Shown here one piece after another: positions 1-5,605 of a DNA stretch of 5,688 bases. The DNA is from Armatimonadota bacterium (GTDB taxonomy: Bacteria; Armatimonadota; Armatimonadia; Armatimonadales; Armatimonadaceae). Both the position numbers and the translations under genes were made by a program. Where the stretch lies: assembly GCA_014381035.1 (NCBI GenBank), contig JACMIS010000911.1:1-5688 (forward strand), in the 5' to 3' direction. The notes under the pieces are model-generated. The model ran no database searches. It was not told the origin of the DNA and saw only the letters and a list, made by a program, of their open reading frames with translations. Each line of letters opens with the position of its first letter. Within the stretch, counting starts at the first letter, position 1.

Positions 1-447
1 TACATCAGCAAAAAAGGTTCCACTGTCCTTCGTTGTCCCATTGTTGACACAGATATACTGCCGGAAAACACACGGATACAGTACACATTCAGTTACGCCT
101 ATAACATCAATCTTTCAGAAGCGACTTACGATAAGACTCAAGGAACAAAACGCGTTCAGGGCAATCCCGATTATCAGTTGCACTTCGACAGTCTTACGGT
201 TGTCTTGACTGACGCACGATTAGGGATTATCGCTTTGGGTAGTCCGGACGAGGCAGACTTGAGCCGCCTCAATGCGATGTATTCACAGAAGTTAAAACCA
301 CAAATTGCGACCCAGCGACTCGGTGCGACGCGACATCAAGGCGGTGCGAATTACGCGTTCGCCGACGGCCACGTGAAGTGGTTCAAGTCGAGGCAGGTTA
401 GCATTGACAGTAAGTGCGACGGAAAGACGCCGGGATTCGGTCTGTAA
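1..447 (+). CDS. DUF1559-type prepilin-like protein with H-X9-DG C-terminal motif (5' partial)
   Basis: The frame is open from base 1 to the TAA at 445-447, so only the last 148 residues are present and the start lies outside the window. Two hallmarks of DUF1559 (SBP_bac_10-like) pseudopilins are visible. One is an RCP motif (residues 11-13 here) followed by an FSYAYN stretch (30-35). The other is the C-terminal HQGGANYAFADGHVKW (112-127), in which His, nine residues and Asp-Gly match the H-X9-DG signature. Family members normally begin with a type IV pilin-like N-terminal methylation helix, which would lie upstream. They are secreted or surface proteins, greatly expanded in Planctomycetes, Lentisphaerae, Verrucomicrobia and Armatimonadetes; their function is mostly unknown. 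A TTG at 178 is an internal codon, not the start, because the RCP and SYAYN motifs lie upstream of it in the same frame. By hand count, bases 1-180 are about 43% G+C, against 60% in a sample of metF. Confidence 0.85.
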   Translation, partial: YISKKGSTVLRCPIVDTDILPENTRIQYTFSYAYNINLSEATYDKTQGTKRVQGNPDYQLHFDSLTVVLTDARLGIIALGSPDEADLSRLNAMYSQKLKPQIATQRLGATRHQGGANYAFADGHVKWFKSRQVSIDSKCDGKTPGFGL

Positions 448-457
448 AGTTGCCGCT

Positions 458-486
458 TTGAACGCCTGAACCACCGCTGATATTTT
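458..486 (+). promoter_or_regulatory. Candidate sigma70-type promoter upstream of metF
   Basis: TTGAAC (458-463) and TATTTT (481-486) are separated by exactly 17 bases. Each matches four of six positions of the -35 and -10 consensus. The predicted transcription start near 493 would give a 5' leader of about 35 bases for metF. The match is modest and competes with the TATAAT box at 514-519. Confidence 0.35.
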
Positions 487-513
487 GGGCGGCACGGCAA
501 TACAGTACGCGGG

Positions 514-519
514 TATAAT
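514..519 (+). promoter_or_regulatory. Perfect TATAAT -10 box immediately upstream of the metF start codon
   Basis: A consensus TATAAT ends only 8 bases before the metF ATG (528). A transcript started about 7 bases downstream would begin at or within 2 bases of the ATG, giving a leaderless mRNA. Consistent with that, no purine-rich Shine-Dalgarno sequence is visible between 500 and 527. No good -35 lies at the matching distance (GGCACG at 491-496). Confidence 0.45.
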
Positions 520-527
520 GACGTACC

Positions 528-1460
528 ATGAACACCGAAGCCGTACCCGCTCCGAAGAATCTCGCGTCCGCGACTGCTCAGCCGCCGCTCCGCGTGGACG
601 AACTGATCGCCCAGAGTAGCGTGCCGACCCGCTCGTTCGAGTTCTTTCCGCCGAAGGACGACGAAGGGTTCACCGCGCTATATCGCACGATTGACCGATT
701 GCGACCGCTCCAGCCGGGCTACGTTTCCGTGACCTACGGCGCGGGCGGTTCGACGCGGCAGAAGACAGTGGATCTGGCGGGACGCATTCAGAACGAGATC
801 GGTATCCGGTCGGTGGCGCATCTGACGTGCGTCGGGCATACGCGGGACGAGATCGGCGCGATTCTGGACGGACTCTGGGACGCGGGCATTCGCAATGTTC
901 TCGCGCTTCGTGGCGACCCGCCCAAAGGGCAGACCGAGTTCGTACAGACCGAGGGCGGTTTCGCCTACGCTTCCGAACTGATTTCCTTCATCGCCGAGCG
1001 GAACCCCGGTTTCTGCATCCTTACGTCCGGCTACCCCGAGGGACACATCCATTGCCTGAACCGCGTCCGGGATCTGGAGCATTTGAAGTCGAAACAGGAT
1101 GCGGGCGCGTCGGTCATCGTCACCCAGTTCTTTTTCGATAACGCCGAACTGTACCGATTCCGCGACGAGGCGCGAGCGATGGGGATCTCCGCACCGATAG
1201 TCGCCGGGATCATGCCGGTCGTCAGCGTGTCCGGCGTCAAGCGGATGGTCGCGCTGTCGGGCGCACGGATTCCAAACCCACTTCTCGTTGCCCTGGAGAA
1301 TGTCGAGAGTGACAACGACGCCGTCGCGCAAATCGGCATCCAGCACGCTCTGGAACAGTGCCGCGACTTGCTGGCAAACGGCATTGACGGCATTCATTTT
1401 TATACCCTGAACCGTAGCCGCGCGACGGTGGATATTTGCACCGCGCTGGGCGGATTGTAA
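528..1460 (+). CDS. metF: 5,10-methylenetetrahydrofolate reductase
   Basis: This enzyme reduces 5,10-methylene-THF to 5-methyl-THF with FAD and NAD(P)H, supplying the methyl group for methionine synthesis in the cytoplasm. The 310-residue product spans the catalytic TIM-barrel domain expected of bacterial MetF and lacks the regulatory domain of eukaryotic enzymes. Visible landmarks: FEFFPPK (37-43, with E38 at the catalytic Glu position), VSVTYGAGGS (66-75), the folate/flavin-contacting LRGDPP (127-132, D130), SGYPEGH (167-173), TQFFFD (199-204, Q200), and C-terminal GIHFYTLNRS (288-297). The first 30 or so residues are a low-complexity extension before the barrel. The ATG at 528 is the natural start, although no Shine-Dalgarno precedes it; an ATG at 518 is out of frame. 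It is probably the first gene of a four-gene plus-strand unit. No metH or metE is in view. Confidence 0.97.
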   Translation: MNTEAVPAPKNLASATAQPPLRVDELIAQSSVPTRSFEFFPPKDDEGFTALYRTIDRLRPLQPGYVSVTYGAGGSTRQKTVDLAGRIQNEIGIRSVAHLTCVGHTRDEIGAILDGLWDAGIRNVLALRGDPPKGQTEFVQTEGGFAYASELISFIAERNPGFCILTSGYPEGHIHCLNRVRDLEHLKSKQDAGASVIVTQFFFDNAELYRFRDEARAMGISAPIVAGIMPVVSVSGVKRMVALSGARIPNPLLVALENVESDNDAVAQIGIQHALEQCRDLLANGIDGIHFYTLNRSRATVDICTALGGL

Positions 1461-1476
1461 GTACGTTTCGTCTGTT

Positions 1477-1484
1477 GGGAGGGA
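1477..1484 (+). promoter_or_regulatory. Strong Shine-Dalgarno site for the Uma2-family gene
   Basis: GGGAGGGA lies 7 bases before the ATG at 1492. It fixes that start and contrasts with metF, which has no such site. Confidence 0.75.
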
Positions 1485-1491
1485 ATACCGT

Positions 1492-2118
1492 ATGGCAACC
1501 GCGACCGCGATACCCGTGCCGAAAACCGAACTGCCGAAGAATGGCACGAACGGTTCGCACACGCTCCTGACCTGGGAAGAGTACCTCATGGAAGGGACAA
1601 TTCGCGGGCATTACGACATCATCGGGGGAGTTCGGTATTTTATGGCAAGTCCGAAGTTAGGGTATCAACGGATCGCGCTTCGCGTCGCTCGCCGGTTGGA
1701 ACTTTATGAAGAGGCGGTGCAGAACGGTCGCGTCTTTTCCGCCCCCTGCGATGTATTGATCCGCCACATTCCCAAACTTCAGGTGCGTCAGCCCGATTGC
1801 CTTTATGTCGCGAATGATCGCCTTGCCCACCAAACCAATTATTGGGACGCGGGGTATCTCGCGGTTGCACCGAGCCTGATTGTTGAAATTTTGTCCGAAA
1901 GCGATACGCCGGGCATCCTATCCGAGAAATTAGCGGACTACTTTACCATCGGTGTCGGGGAAGCGTGGCTGATTCGCCCGGACGAGCGCACGGTTTCCGT
2001 GATGGTGCGCGGTTTGACCGAATGGACGGAAGCCACCCGATATTCCGAGACAGAAACCCTGCAATCCGCGACGCTCGCCGGTTTGTCCACGCCGGTCGCC
2101 GATCTATTCCAACTATAA
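1492..2118 (+). CDS. Uma2-family (DUF820) putative PD-(D/E)XK endonuclease
   Basis: The 208-residue protein has the standard Uma2 layout. A short N-terminal tail precedes LTWEEYL (26-32), then YDIIGGVRYFMASP (41-54), GRVFSAPCDVLI (79-90), QPDCLYV (100-106), APSLIVEILSESDT (126-139), SEKLADY (144-150), GVGEAWLIRPDERTV (154-168), and a C-terminal strand ending in VADLFQL. The nuclease-fold acids and lysine are present as D102, E132 and K146. The His usually found in the SP-x-x-x-HQR segment is Tyr here (Y58). Uma2 proteins resemble restriction-type nucleases but have no settled function. They are often present in many scattered copies in Cyanobacteria, Chloroflexi, Planctomycetes and Armatimonadetes. 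The gene starts 31 bases after metF and is followed 16 bases later by the next gene, so it is probably co-transcribed. No partner methylase or toxin-antitoxin mate is adjacent. Confidence 0.9.
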   Translation: MATATAIPVPKTELPKNGTNGSHTLLTWEEYLMEGTIRGHYDIIGGVRYFMASPKLGYQRIALRVARRLELYEEAVQNGRVFSAPCDVLIRHIPKLQVRQPDCLYVANDRLAHQTNYWDAGYLAVAPSLIVEILSESDTPGILSEKLADYFTIGVGEAWLIRPDERTVSVMVRGLTEWTEATRYSETETLQSATLAGLSTPVADLFQL

Positions 2119-2134
2119 CGAAAGGTTTGGTACT

Positions 2135-2515
2135 GTGAATTTCTTCAATATGTTCGACAAACCGCCGTCGGAAACAACCACGCCCTCAACCGCAACGCCG
2201 CACCCAAATGCGACCGACGAATTGGAAAGCCGCATTGACCGGGTTTGCCGCGCTGTCGGCGTTGACCCGGCACAGATAGAAGCGCGGGCGAGTGACTCCG
2301 CACCGTTTCCTGCGGAGATTATGGAGGAGATTCGGGGCGGTCGAAAAATACAGGCGATCAAGTTGTACCGCGACTGGACGGATGTCGGGTTGAAAGAAGC
2401 GAAAGACGCTATTGATGCCGTTGACGCGGGGAATGTGCCGAAAAACTCGCCGCGTACCGCCCTATTGGAAGCGAAATTGGACGCGGTTTTATTGAAGCTG
2501 GAAATCGGACGGTAG
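2135..2515 (+). CDS. Small protein with ribosomal bL12 C-terminal-like domain
   Basis: The 126-residue protein has a polar, Thr/Pro-rich N-terminus (about 8-27) and a helical stretch LESRIDRVCRAVGVDP (30-45). It then has a segment closely resembling the factor-binding helix hairpin of ribosomal protein bL12: GRKIQAIKLYRD (69-80) followed by VGLKEAKDAIDAV (84-96). By pattern alignment, K71, I75, K76, R79 and K90 sit at the positions of E. coli L7/L12 K65, I69, K70, R73 and K84. The first strand and last helix-strand of a full bL12 domain are not evident, and there is no bL12 dimerisation domain, so this is not the ribosomal stalk protein itself. Stand-alone proteins of this type are known in several phyla without an assigned role. 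The GTG start at 2135 is supported by AAAGG at 2121-2125. The stop codon shares one base with the next start. Confidence 0.8.
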   Translation: MNFFNMFDKPPSETTTPSTATPHPNATDELESRIDRVCRAVGVDPAQIEARASDSAPFPAEIMEEIRGGRKIQAIKLYRDWTDVGLKEAKDAIDAVDAGNVPKNSPRTALLEAKLDAVLLKLEIGR

Positions 2516-3282
2516 TGGAAGTCGATTGGTTCGCGCAAACACCGTCTCGTATCCGGTTGGAATGGGGACGGCGCGGCGCGAAATCGGCGGCACAGCGCGG
2601 GGATATTCTCGTTGTCGTGGACGCACTCTGTTTTTCTACCGGCGTCGCACTTGCCGTCTCGCGGGGCGGGGTCGTTTCTCCTTGCGCGAAGGGCGAGGAT
2701 ACCCCGGAACGTGCCGGGCCTCTTTCCGCCGAAATCGCCGTGCATCGTGACGATGTCCCCGCGAAAGGACGCTTTAGCCTATCGCCGGGAACGTTCCGGG
2801 GCGTGACGCCGGGGACACGCGTCTTGCTCGCCTCGCCGAACGGGGCGACCTGCGCCCGTTACGCCGCACAGGTTCCCGCGCTTTTCGTCGGGGCGTTCGT
2901 GAACGCAAAATCAGTCGCGGATGCCGTCGCCGCATTGATGGCGGAAAATGCGGGACTTGCCGTAACAGTTCTCGCGTGCGGCGAACGCTGGCGGGAGCGG
3001 GACACGGACGATGGCGATCTGCGGTTCGCCGTAGAGGATTTTCTGGCTGCAGGGGCGATTGTTTCCTACTTGCCGGAACGGCTGACCCGGTCGCCGGAAG
3101 CAACGGCAGCGGTTGCCGCGTTTCACGCGGCGCAGTACGATCTGCCGTGCCACTTACGCGAGTGTGGCTCAGGCATAGAACTTATCGAACGCGGCTATTC
3201 CGGCGATGTGGACGAAGCCGCCGCACTCAACACGCTTTCCGTCGCCCCCGTTTTGCAGGACGGGTTTTTTACCGTTGGGTGA
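2515..3282 (+). CDS. comB: ComB-like putative 2-phosphosulfolactate phosphatase
   Basis: The 255-residue protein matches the ComB family, Mg2+-dependent acid phosphatases that make sulfolactate from phosphosulfolactate in coenzyme M synthesis. Landmarks: DILVVVDALCFSTGVALAVSRG (30-51), FSLSPGTF (87-94), LLASPNGATCAR (104-115), VGAFVNAKSVA (125-135), VLACGERW (152-159), DLRFAVEDFLAAGAIV (168-183), and a C-terminal IELIERGYSGDVDEAA (221-236) with a final VAPVL (243-247). The DALCFST and SPNGA forms differ from the archaeal LRATTT and TTNGT forms and fit a bacterial subgroup whose true substrate is uncertain. No comA, comC or comDE is nearby, so a coenzyme M role should not be assumed. The GTG at 2515 overlaps the previous TAG as TAGTG, suggesting translational coupling, and only a weak GGACGG precedes it. 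Family assignment is firm; substrate is not. Confidence 0.82.
   Translation: MEVDWFAQTPSRIRLEWGRRGAKSAAQRGDILVVVDALCFSTGVALAVSRGGVVSPCAKGEDTPERAGPLSAEIAVHRDDVPAKGRFSLSPGTFRGVTPGTRVLLASPNGATCARYAAQVPALFVGAFVNAKSVADAVAALMAENAGLAVTVLACGERWRERDTDDGDLRFAVEDFLAAGAIVSYLPERLTRSPEATAAVAAFHAAQYDLPCHLRECGSGIELIERGYSGDVDEAAALNTLSVAPVLQDGFFTVG
3247..3270 (+). terminator. Hairpin plus T6 tract inside the 3' end of the comB-like gene
   Basis: CCCGTTT (3247-3253) can pair with GGACGGG (3258-3264), including two G-U pairs, around a 4-base loop. It is followed directly by six T residues (3265-3270), the shape of an intrinsic terminator for the plus strand. It lies before the TGA at 3280-3282, so termination here would leave an mRNA without a stop codon. 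It may therefore be coincidental or act only on a fraction of transcripts. Confidence 0.3.
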
Positions 3283-3297
3283 AACCCTCGAAAAACC
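3263..3297. terminator. Nested inverted repeat at the convergent gene junction
   Basis: GGTTTTT (3263-3269) pairs perfectly with AAAAACC (3291-3297), and inside it GGGT (3277-3280) can pair with ACCC (3284-3287) around GAA. The structure spans both stop codons and the 14-base gap between the converging genes. It could act as a bidirectional terminator, but neither strand has a U-run directly after a GC-rich stem, so the call is tentative. Confidence 0.35.
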
Positions 3298-3971
3298 TAC
3301 GGCGATTCCGCCTTCTCGACGCGGAGTCCGCGCATGTATATTTCCGATTGTTGCAGGTTCGGCGGGTTGTGCTCGAACAAAAGGTGGATCTGCCCGACCT
3401 TGATCGTGTCGGGACGCAACGCGGACTTCGTTTTGGCGATGGTTTTTCCGTCGCGCTCAATCGTGGTGGTTTCGCCGTCCTTGCTGGCGAACGTGATCGT
3501 GTGCCACCGGTTGTCGGCGAGCGGGAACACGGATAGATCCAGTTTGTCGAAATAGTCCTTGCCGAAAAATGTTCCGAGCACCCTGTAATGGTTGTCCGCA
3601 CCGACCCAGCCGATGATTTGATTGCCCGAGTACAGCGCGACCGCGCTGGGGGTACTGCTGAGTTCGCCCATACGGAGCGAGAACGACACCCGCCATGCGC
3701 CCTTTTGCCCGACACTGATTCCCTTGGTCGCAATGGCATAGCGCGACGTGTTGCGCGGTTCACGTTGGGACAGGTATACCTCGTCGCCGCTTACCGTGAC
3801 CGTGTTCGCCCCCGGCGAAACGCTCCATAGAGTCTGCTGGTTGGCAGTAGCCGGGTCCGTATAGACCGCGTTCTCGGTTTTCGCTTGCGTGGGCGGGTCC
3901 GGTGGCGCAACGGGTACGACGGGATTTAACAGGGTGACAATGGCAGGTAACAGTGCCGATAATGGGTTCAT
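3297..3971 (-). CDS. LamG/concanavalin-like domain protein, possibly exported
   Basis: The 224-residue protein begins with a hydrophobic segment (about 4-22) and a Pro-rich stretch APPDPP (22-27). This looks like a weak signal peptide or anchor, although it lacks the usual Lys/Arg near the N-terminus. The rest (about 45-220) reads as a beta-sandwich. It has alternating strands such as GAWRVSFSLRMG (91-102), AVALYSGNQIIGWVG (110-124), the typical NRWHTITF (154-161), and ERDGKTIAK (172-180), a pattern shared with LamG and DUF1080-type jelly-roll domains. No catalytic residues can be assigned, so a carbohydrate-binding or structural role is inference. The ATG at 3971 is preferred over the adjacent in-frame TTG at 3974 because GGAG lies 6 bases before the ATG but only 3 before the TTG. 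The gene converges on the comB-like gene. An 83-base gap with a -10 box and a palindrome separates it from the upstream gene. Confidence 0.75.
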   Translation of the reverse strand: MNPLSALLPAIVTLLNPVVPVAPPDPPTQAKTENAVYTDPATANQQTLWSVSPGANTVTVSGDEVYLSQREPRNTSRYAIATKGISVGQKGAWRVSFSLRMGELSSTPSAVALYSGNQIIGWVGADNHYRVLGTFFGKDYFDKLDLSVFPLADNRWHTITFASKDGETTTIERDGKTIAKTKSALRPDTIKVGQIHLLFEHNPPNLQQSEIYMRGLRVEKAESP

Positions 3972-3988
3972 CAAGTTCTCCGTGACTG

Positions 3989-4020
3989 TCCGCGTGCCAG
4001 AATCTAACCGGGCACGCGGA
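3989..4020. repeat. Perfect 10-bp inverted repeat upstream of the LamG-like gene
   Basis: TCCGCGTGCC (3989-3998) and GGCACGCGGA (4011-4020) are perfect reverse complements around a 12-base loop. On the minus strand the structure sits just downstream of a TATAAT and ends 17 bases before the LamG-like start codon. It would form a stable hairpin at the 5' end of that mRNA, or an operator. On the plus strand it is followed by the T-rich ATTTCATTATAT, so a terminator for antisense read-through is an alternative. Confidence 0.65.
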
Positions 4021-4024
4021 TTTC

Positions 4025-4030
4025 ATTATA
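4025..4030 (-). promoter_or_regulatory. TATAAT -10 box for the LamG-like gene
   Basis: A perfect TATAAT reads on the minus strand in the 83-base gap between the Cys-domain gene and the LamG-like gene. Transcription would start near 4018, inside the outer edge of the 3989-4020 inverted repeat. None of the hexamers 16-18 bases upstream resembles TTGACA, so this is a -10 match only. Confidence 0.4.
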
Positions 4031-4054
4031 TCGCGGACAATGTAACCGCCATTC

Positions 4055-4816
4055 TTACGGTTTACGATAGGCTTCCGGAGACTTGATCGCGCCCGGCGTT
4101 TTCTTCGCTTTTTGTACAAACTCCGCGATACACGGCGGGCAACAGAACGTATATTCCTTGCCCCTCACCATCCATCGTAGCGCGGGGTCCGGGCGCGTTT
4201 CGGAAATAGGACAAACTGGTTCCCCGGATTTCACCAAGGCATCGTGCGAAGGGATATAGCCCGCGAACTTTACATACGGCGACGTGTTACCATTCGCCTT
4301 GATGTCGGCTTTTGTATATACGCCGCCAGGAATCAGAAACAGTGCCTTGTCCGCCGCACTGAGCGGGCGCACTTCGCCGGACGGTAGCGCGTTTGCCGGA
4401 TAAAGCACCGCGATGGCGTCCACCGTTTTTGTCAGGCGGGCGAACGCAGCGACGGTTTTAAGAGAGTCCTTCGCGTCCGCGCTTACGTGTAACTGCTCGA
4501 CGCATTCGGCGAGTAGCGCGACTTGCTTTTGCAGTGCCGCCTTTTTCGCCGCTGTCAGGTCACCTGATTTATACGGCAATGTCACAACGCCATCGCGCAA
4601 GGAGAACGCGAGATCGTGTACGTCCGCGAGTCGTTTTTCGGTGATCGCTTTCGCCAACGCTTTTCTGTCGGCTACTATTTGTCCCCACGTTTCGCCTGCC
4701 TTCGCAAAACGGACGGCGGCGGGGAGGGTACCGGCAGTTTTGGTTTGCGCCAGGACCGGGGTGTTCACGATTCCCAGCGTCACCAGTGAAAGAATGATTG
4801 TTGCGTATTTTTTCAT
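4055..4816 (-). CDS. Secreted protein with helical domain and YHS/TRASH-like cysteine domain
   Basis: The 253-residue protein starts with a clear signal peptide: MKK, a hydrophobic core, and VLA-Q cleavage near residue 23. A predicted helical region (about 43-140) includes LADVHDLAFSLRDGV (63-77) and AECVEQLHVSADAKDS (103-118). A middle segment has PGGVYTKADI (163-172) and NGNTSP (175-180). The C-terminal domain has VCPIS (201-205), then RGKEYTFCCPPCIAEFV (218-234), ending in SPEAY. C202 with C225, C226 and C229 resembles the metal-binding cysteines of YHS/TRASH-type domains, so metal binding in the periplasm is likely but inferred. The whole architecture recurs, to my knowledge, in planctomycete and armatimonad proteins of unknown function. 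The ATG at 4816 has AGGA 8 bases upstream, overlapping the TGA of the preceding beta-barrel gene. The two genes are 11 bases apart and probably co-transcribed. Confidence 0.8.
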   Translation of the reverse strand: MKKYATIILSLVTLGIVNTPVLAQTKTAGTLPAAVRFAKAGETWGQIVADRKALAKAITEKRLADVHDLAFSLRDGVVTLPYKSGDLTAAKKAALQKQVALLAECVEQLHVSADAKDSLKTVAAFARLTKTVDAIAVLYPANALPSGEVRPLSAADKALFLIPGGVYTKADIKANGNTSPYVKFAGYIPSHDALVKSGEPVCPISETRPDPALRWMVRGKEYTFCCPPCIAEFVQKAKKTPGAIKSPEAYRKP

Positions 4817-4827
4817 TTTTGTGATCC

Positions 4828-5598
4828 TCAGAAAGAAGTCGAGTAGCCGACATTCAAACGGAAATTGTCCCGGTTCGCGCCGGATTTAGCGGCGATATCG
4901 GACTGAATCCCGATGTCGGCGACGGAGCGCGGCGTGACCTGTTGCCGCACCCCGATTCCGACACCGAGCACACCGCCCGTTCGCTCGTCGGCGCGGTACG
5001 ATACCTCGGCGAGTGCGGTACGGTCAAAGCGCGTCGGGTAGCCGAGCGGCTTTGTGTAGCCGACCGTGACAGCGGGCAGGAATGTTCGCGCCCCGTCGAG
5101 CGGCGACGTGCGTACCACGGCGTCTGCGTTCACGTGAATCCGGTCGCTCCCGCGCACGGTGCGCGAGACAATGCCGCGCAGACGGAAGTCCAACCCGCGC
5201 CGACTATCCGCGTCGGTCCCGGTTGGCAAATACGTGTCGAAGCGCAAAGCGACAGCGGGCTTGTCCAGCGTTTCGCGACGTAAGTTGCGGAAGACACCGA
5301 TGCCGGTACGTCCCAAGCGCTCGTTGGAGGCGTCGAAATCCACCGAATAGTACGTATTGAGCGCGAACCCGTTCAGATATTCGGTGGTCAAACCGGAGCG
5401 GAACTGGTAACCCCGCGCCCAGGTCGGCGACATCCCGAACTCCAGAGCACGTTCGCGAAAACCGCTGCTCTCCGCGTCATCGAAACGGAGCGGGCGGCTG
5501 GCGTCAATGTTGTCATGATCAATGGCAAGCGTGGGGGCGGAGAACGCGACTAAGGTTACCGTTACGAGCAGGGCAATCGCCGTGGGACTGAAGTCCAA
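4828..5598 (-). CDS. Outer-membrane beta-barrel protein (MetA-phenol-degradation/transporter-like)
   Basis: The 256-residue protein has a hydrophobic export segment (about 7-23) with likely cleavage after PTLA (22-25). A series of amphipathic beta strands with short polar turns follows. VALRFDTYLPTG (116-127) resembles a strand-turn common in the phenol_MetA_deg group of outer-membrane proteins, and the C-terminal FRLNVGYSTSF ends in Phe as barrel-assembly signals do. This implies a diderm envelope; the cargo is unknown. The start is uncertain. The TTG at 5598 is the only conventional start codon before the export segment, no Shine-Dalgarno precedes it, and its n-region (MDFSPTA) has an Asp and no Lys/Arg. 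The frame is open upstream through the inverted repeat to an in-frame TAG at 5686-5688. The next in-frame ATG (residue 56) would remove the export segment. It is the first gene of a unit with the Cys-domain protein gene. Confidence 0.78.
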   Translation of the reverse strand: MDFSPTAIALLVTVTLVAFSAPTLAIDHDNIDASRPLRFDDAESSGFRERALEFGMSPTWARGYQFRSGLTTEYLNGFALNTYYSVDFDASNERLGRTGIGVFRNLRRETLDKPAVALRFDTYLPTGTDADSRRGLDFRLRGIVSRTVRGSDRIHVNADAVVRTSPLDGARTFLPAVTVGYTKPLGYPTRFDRTALAEVSYRADERTGGVLGVGIGVRQQVTPRSVADIGIQSDIAAKSGANRDNFRLNVGYSTSF

Positions 5599-5605
5599 CG
5601 CTGTG

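Noticed and set aside
178..180. TTG as the start of the DUF1559-type gene
   Set aside because: The frame is open to base 1 and the family motifs RCP and SYAYN lie upstream of this codon, so it is internal.
450..500. TTGCCG (450-455) / CGGCAA (495-500) inverted repeat as a terminator for the DUF1559 gene
   Set aside because: Only 6 bp with a 39-base loop and no following T-run; it is likely chance.
678..1589. Long minus-strand open frame (about 303 codons) opposite metF
   Set aside because: It is antisense to a gene with clear MetF motifs, its translation shows no recognisable domain, and long open antisense frames are expected in GC-rich coding DNA.
2113..2745. Minus-strand open frame of about 210 codons across the bL12-like and comB-like genes
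   Set aside because: It overlaps two plus-strand genes with family motifs and good start signals; its translation is low-complexity and unrecognisable.
528..3282. The four-gene plus-strand block as a novel defence or toxin-antitoxin system
   Set aside because: MetF is housekeeping, and the Uma2, bL12-like and ComB-like proteins have no recognised defence partnership; close spacing alone is not enough.
4413..4889. Plus-strand open frame of about 158 codons opposite the Cys-domain protein gene
   Set aside because: The opposite strand has a signal peptide, a conserved Cys motif and an SD; this frame has none and reads as a shadow.
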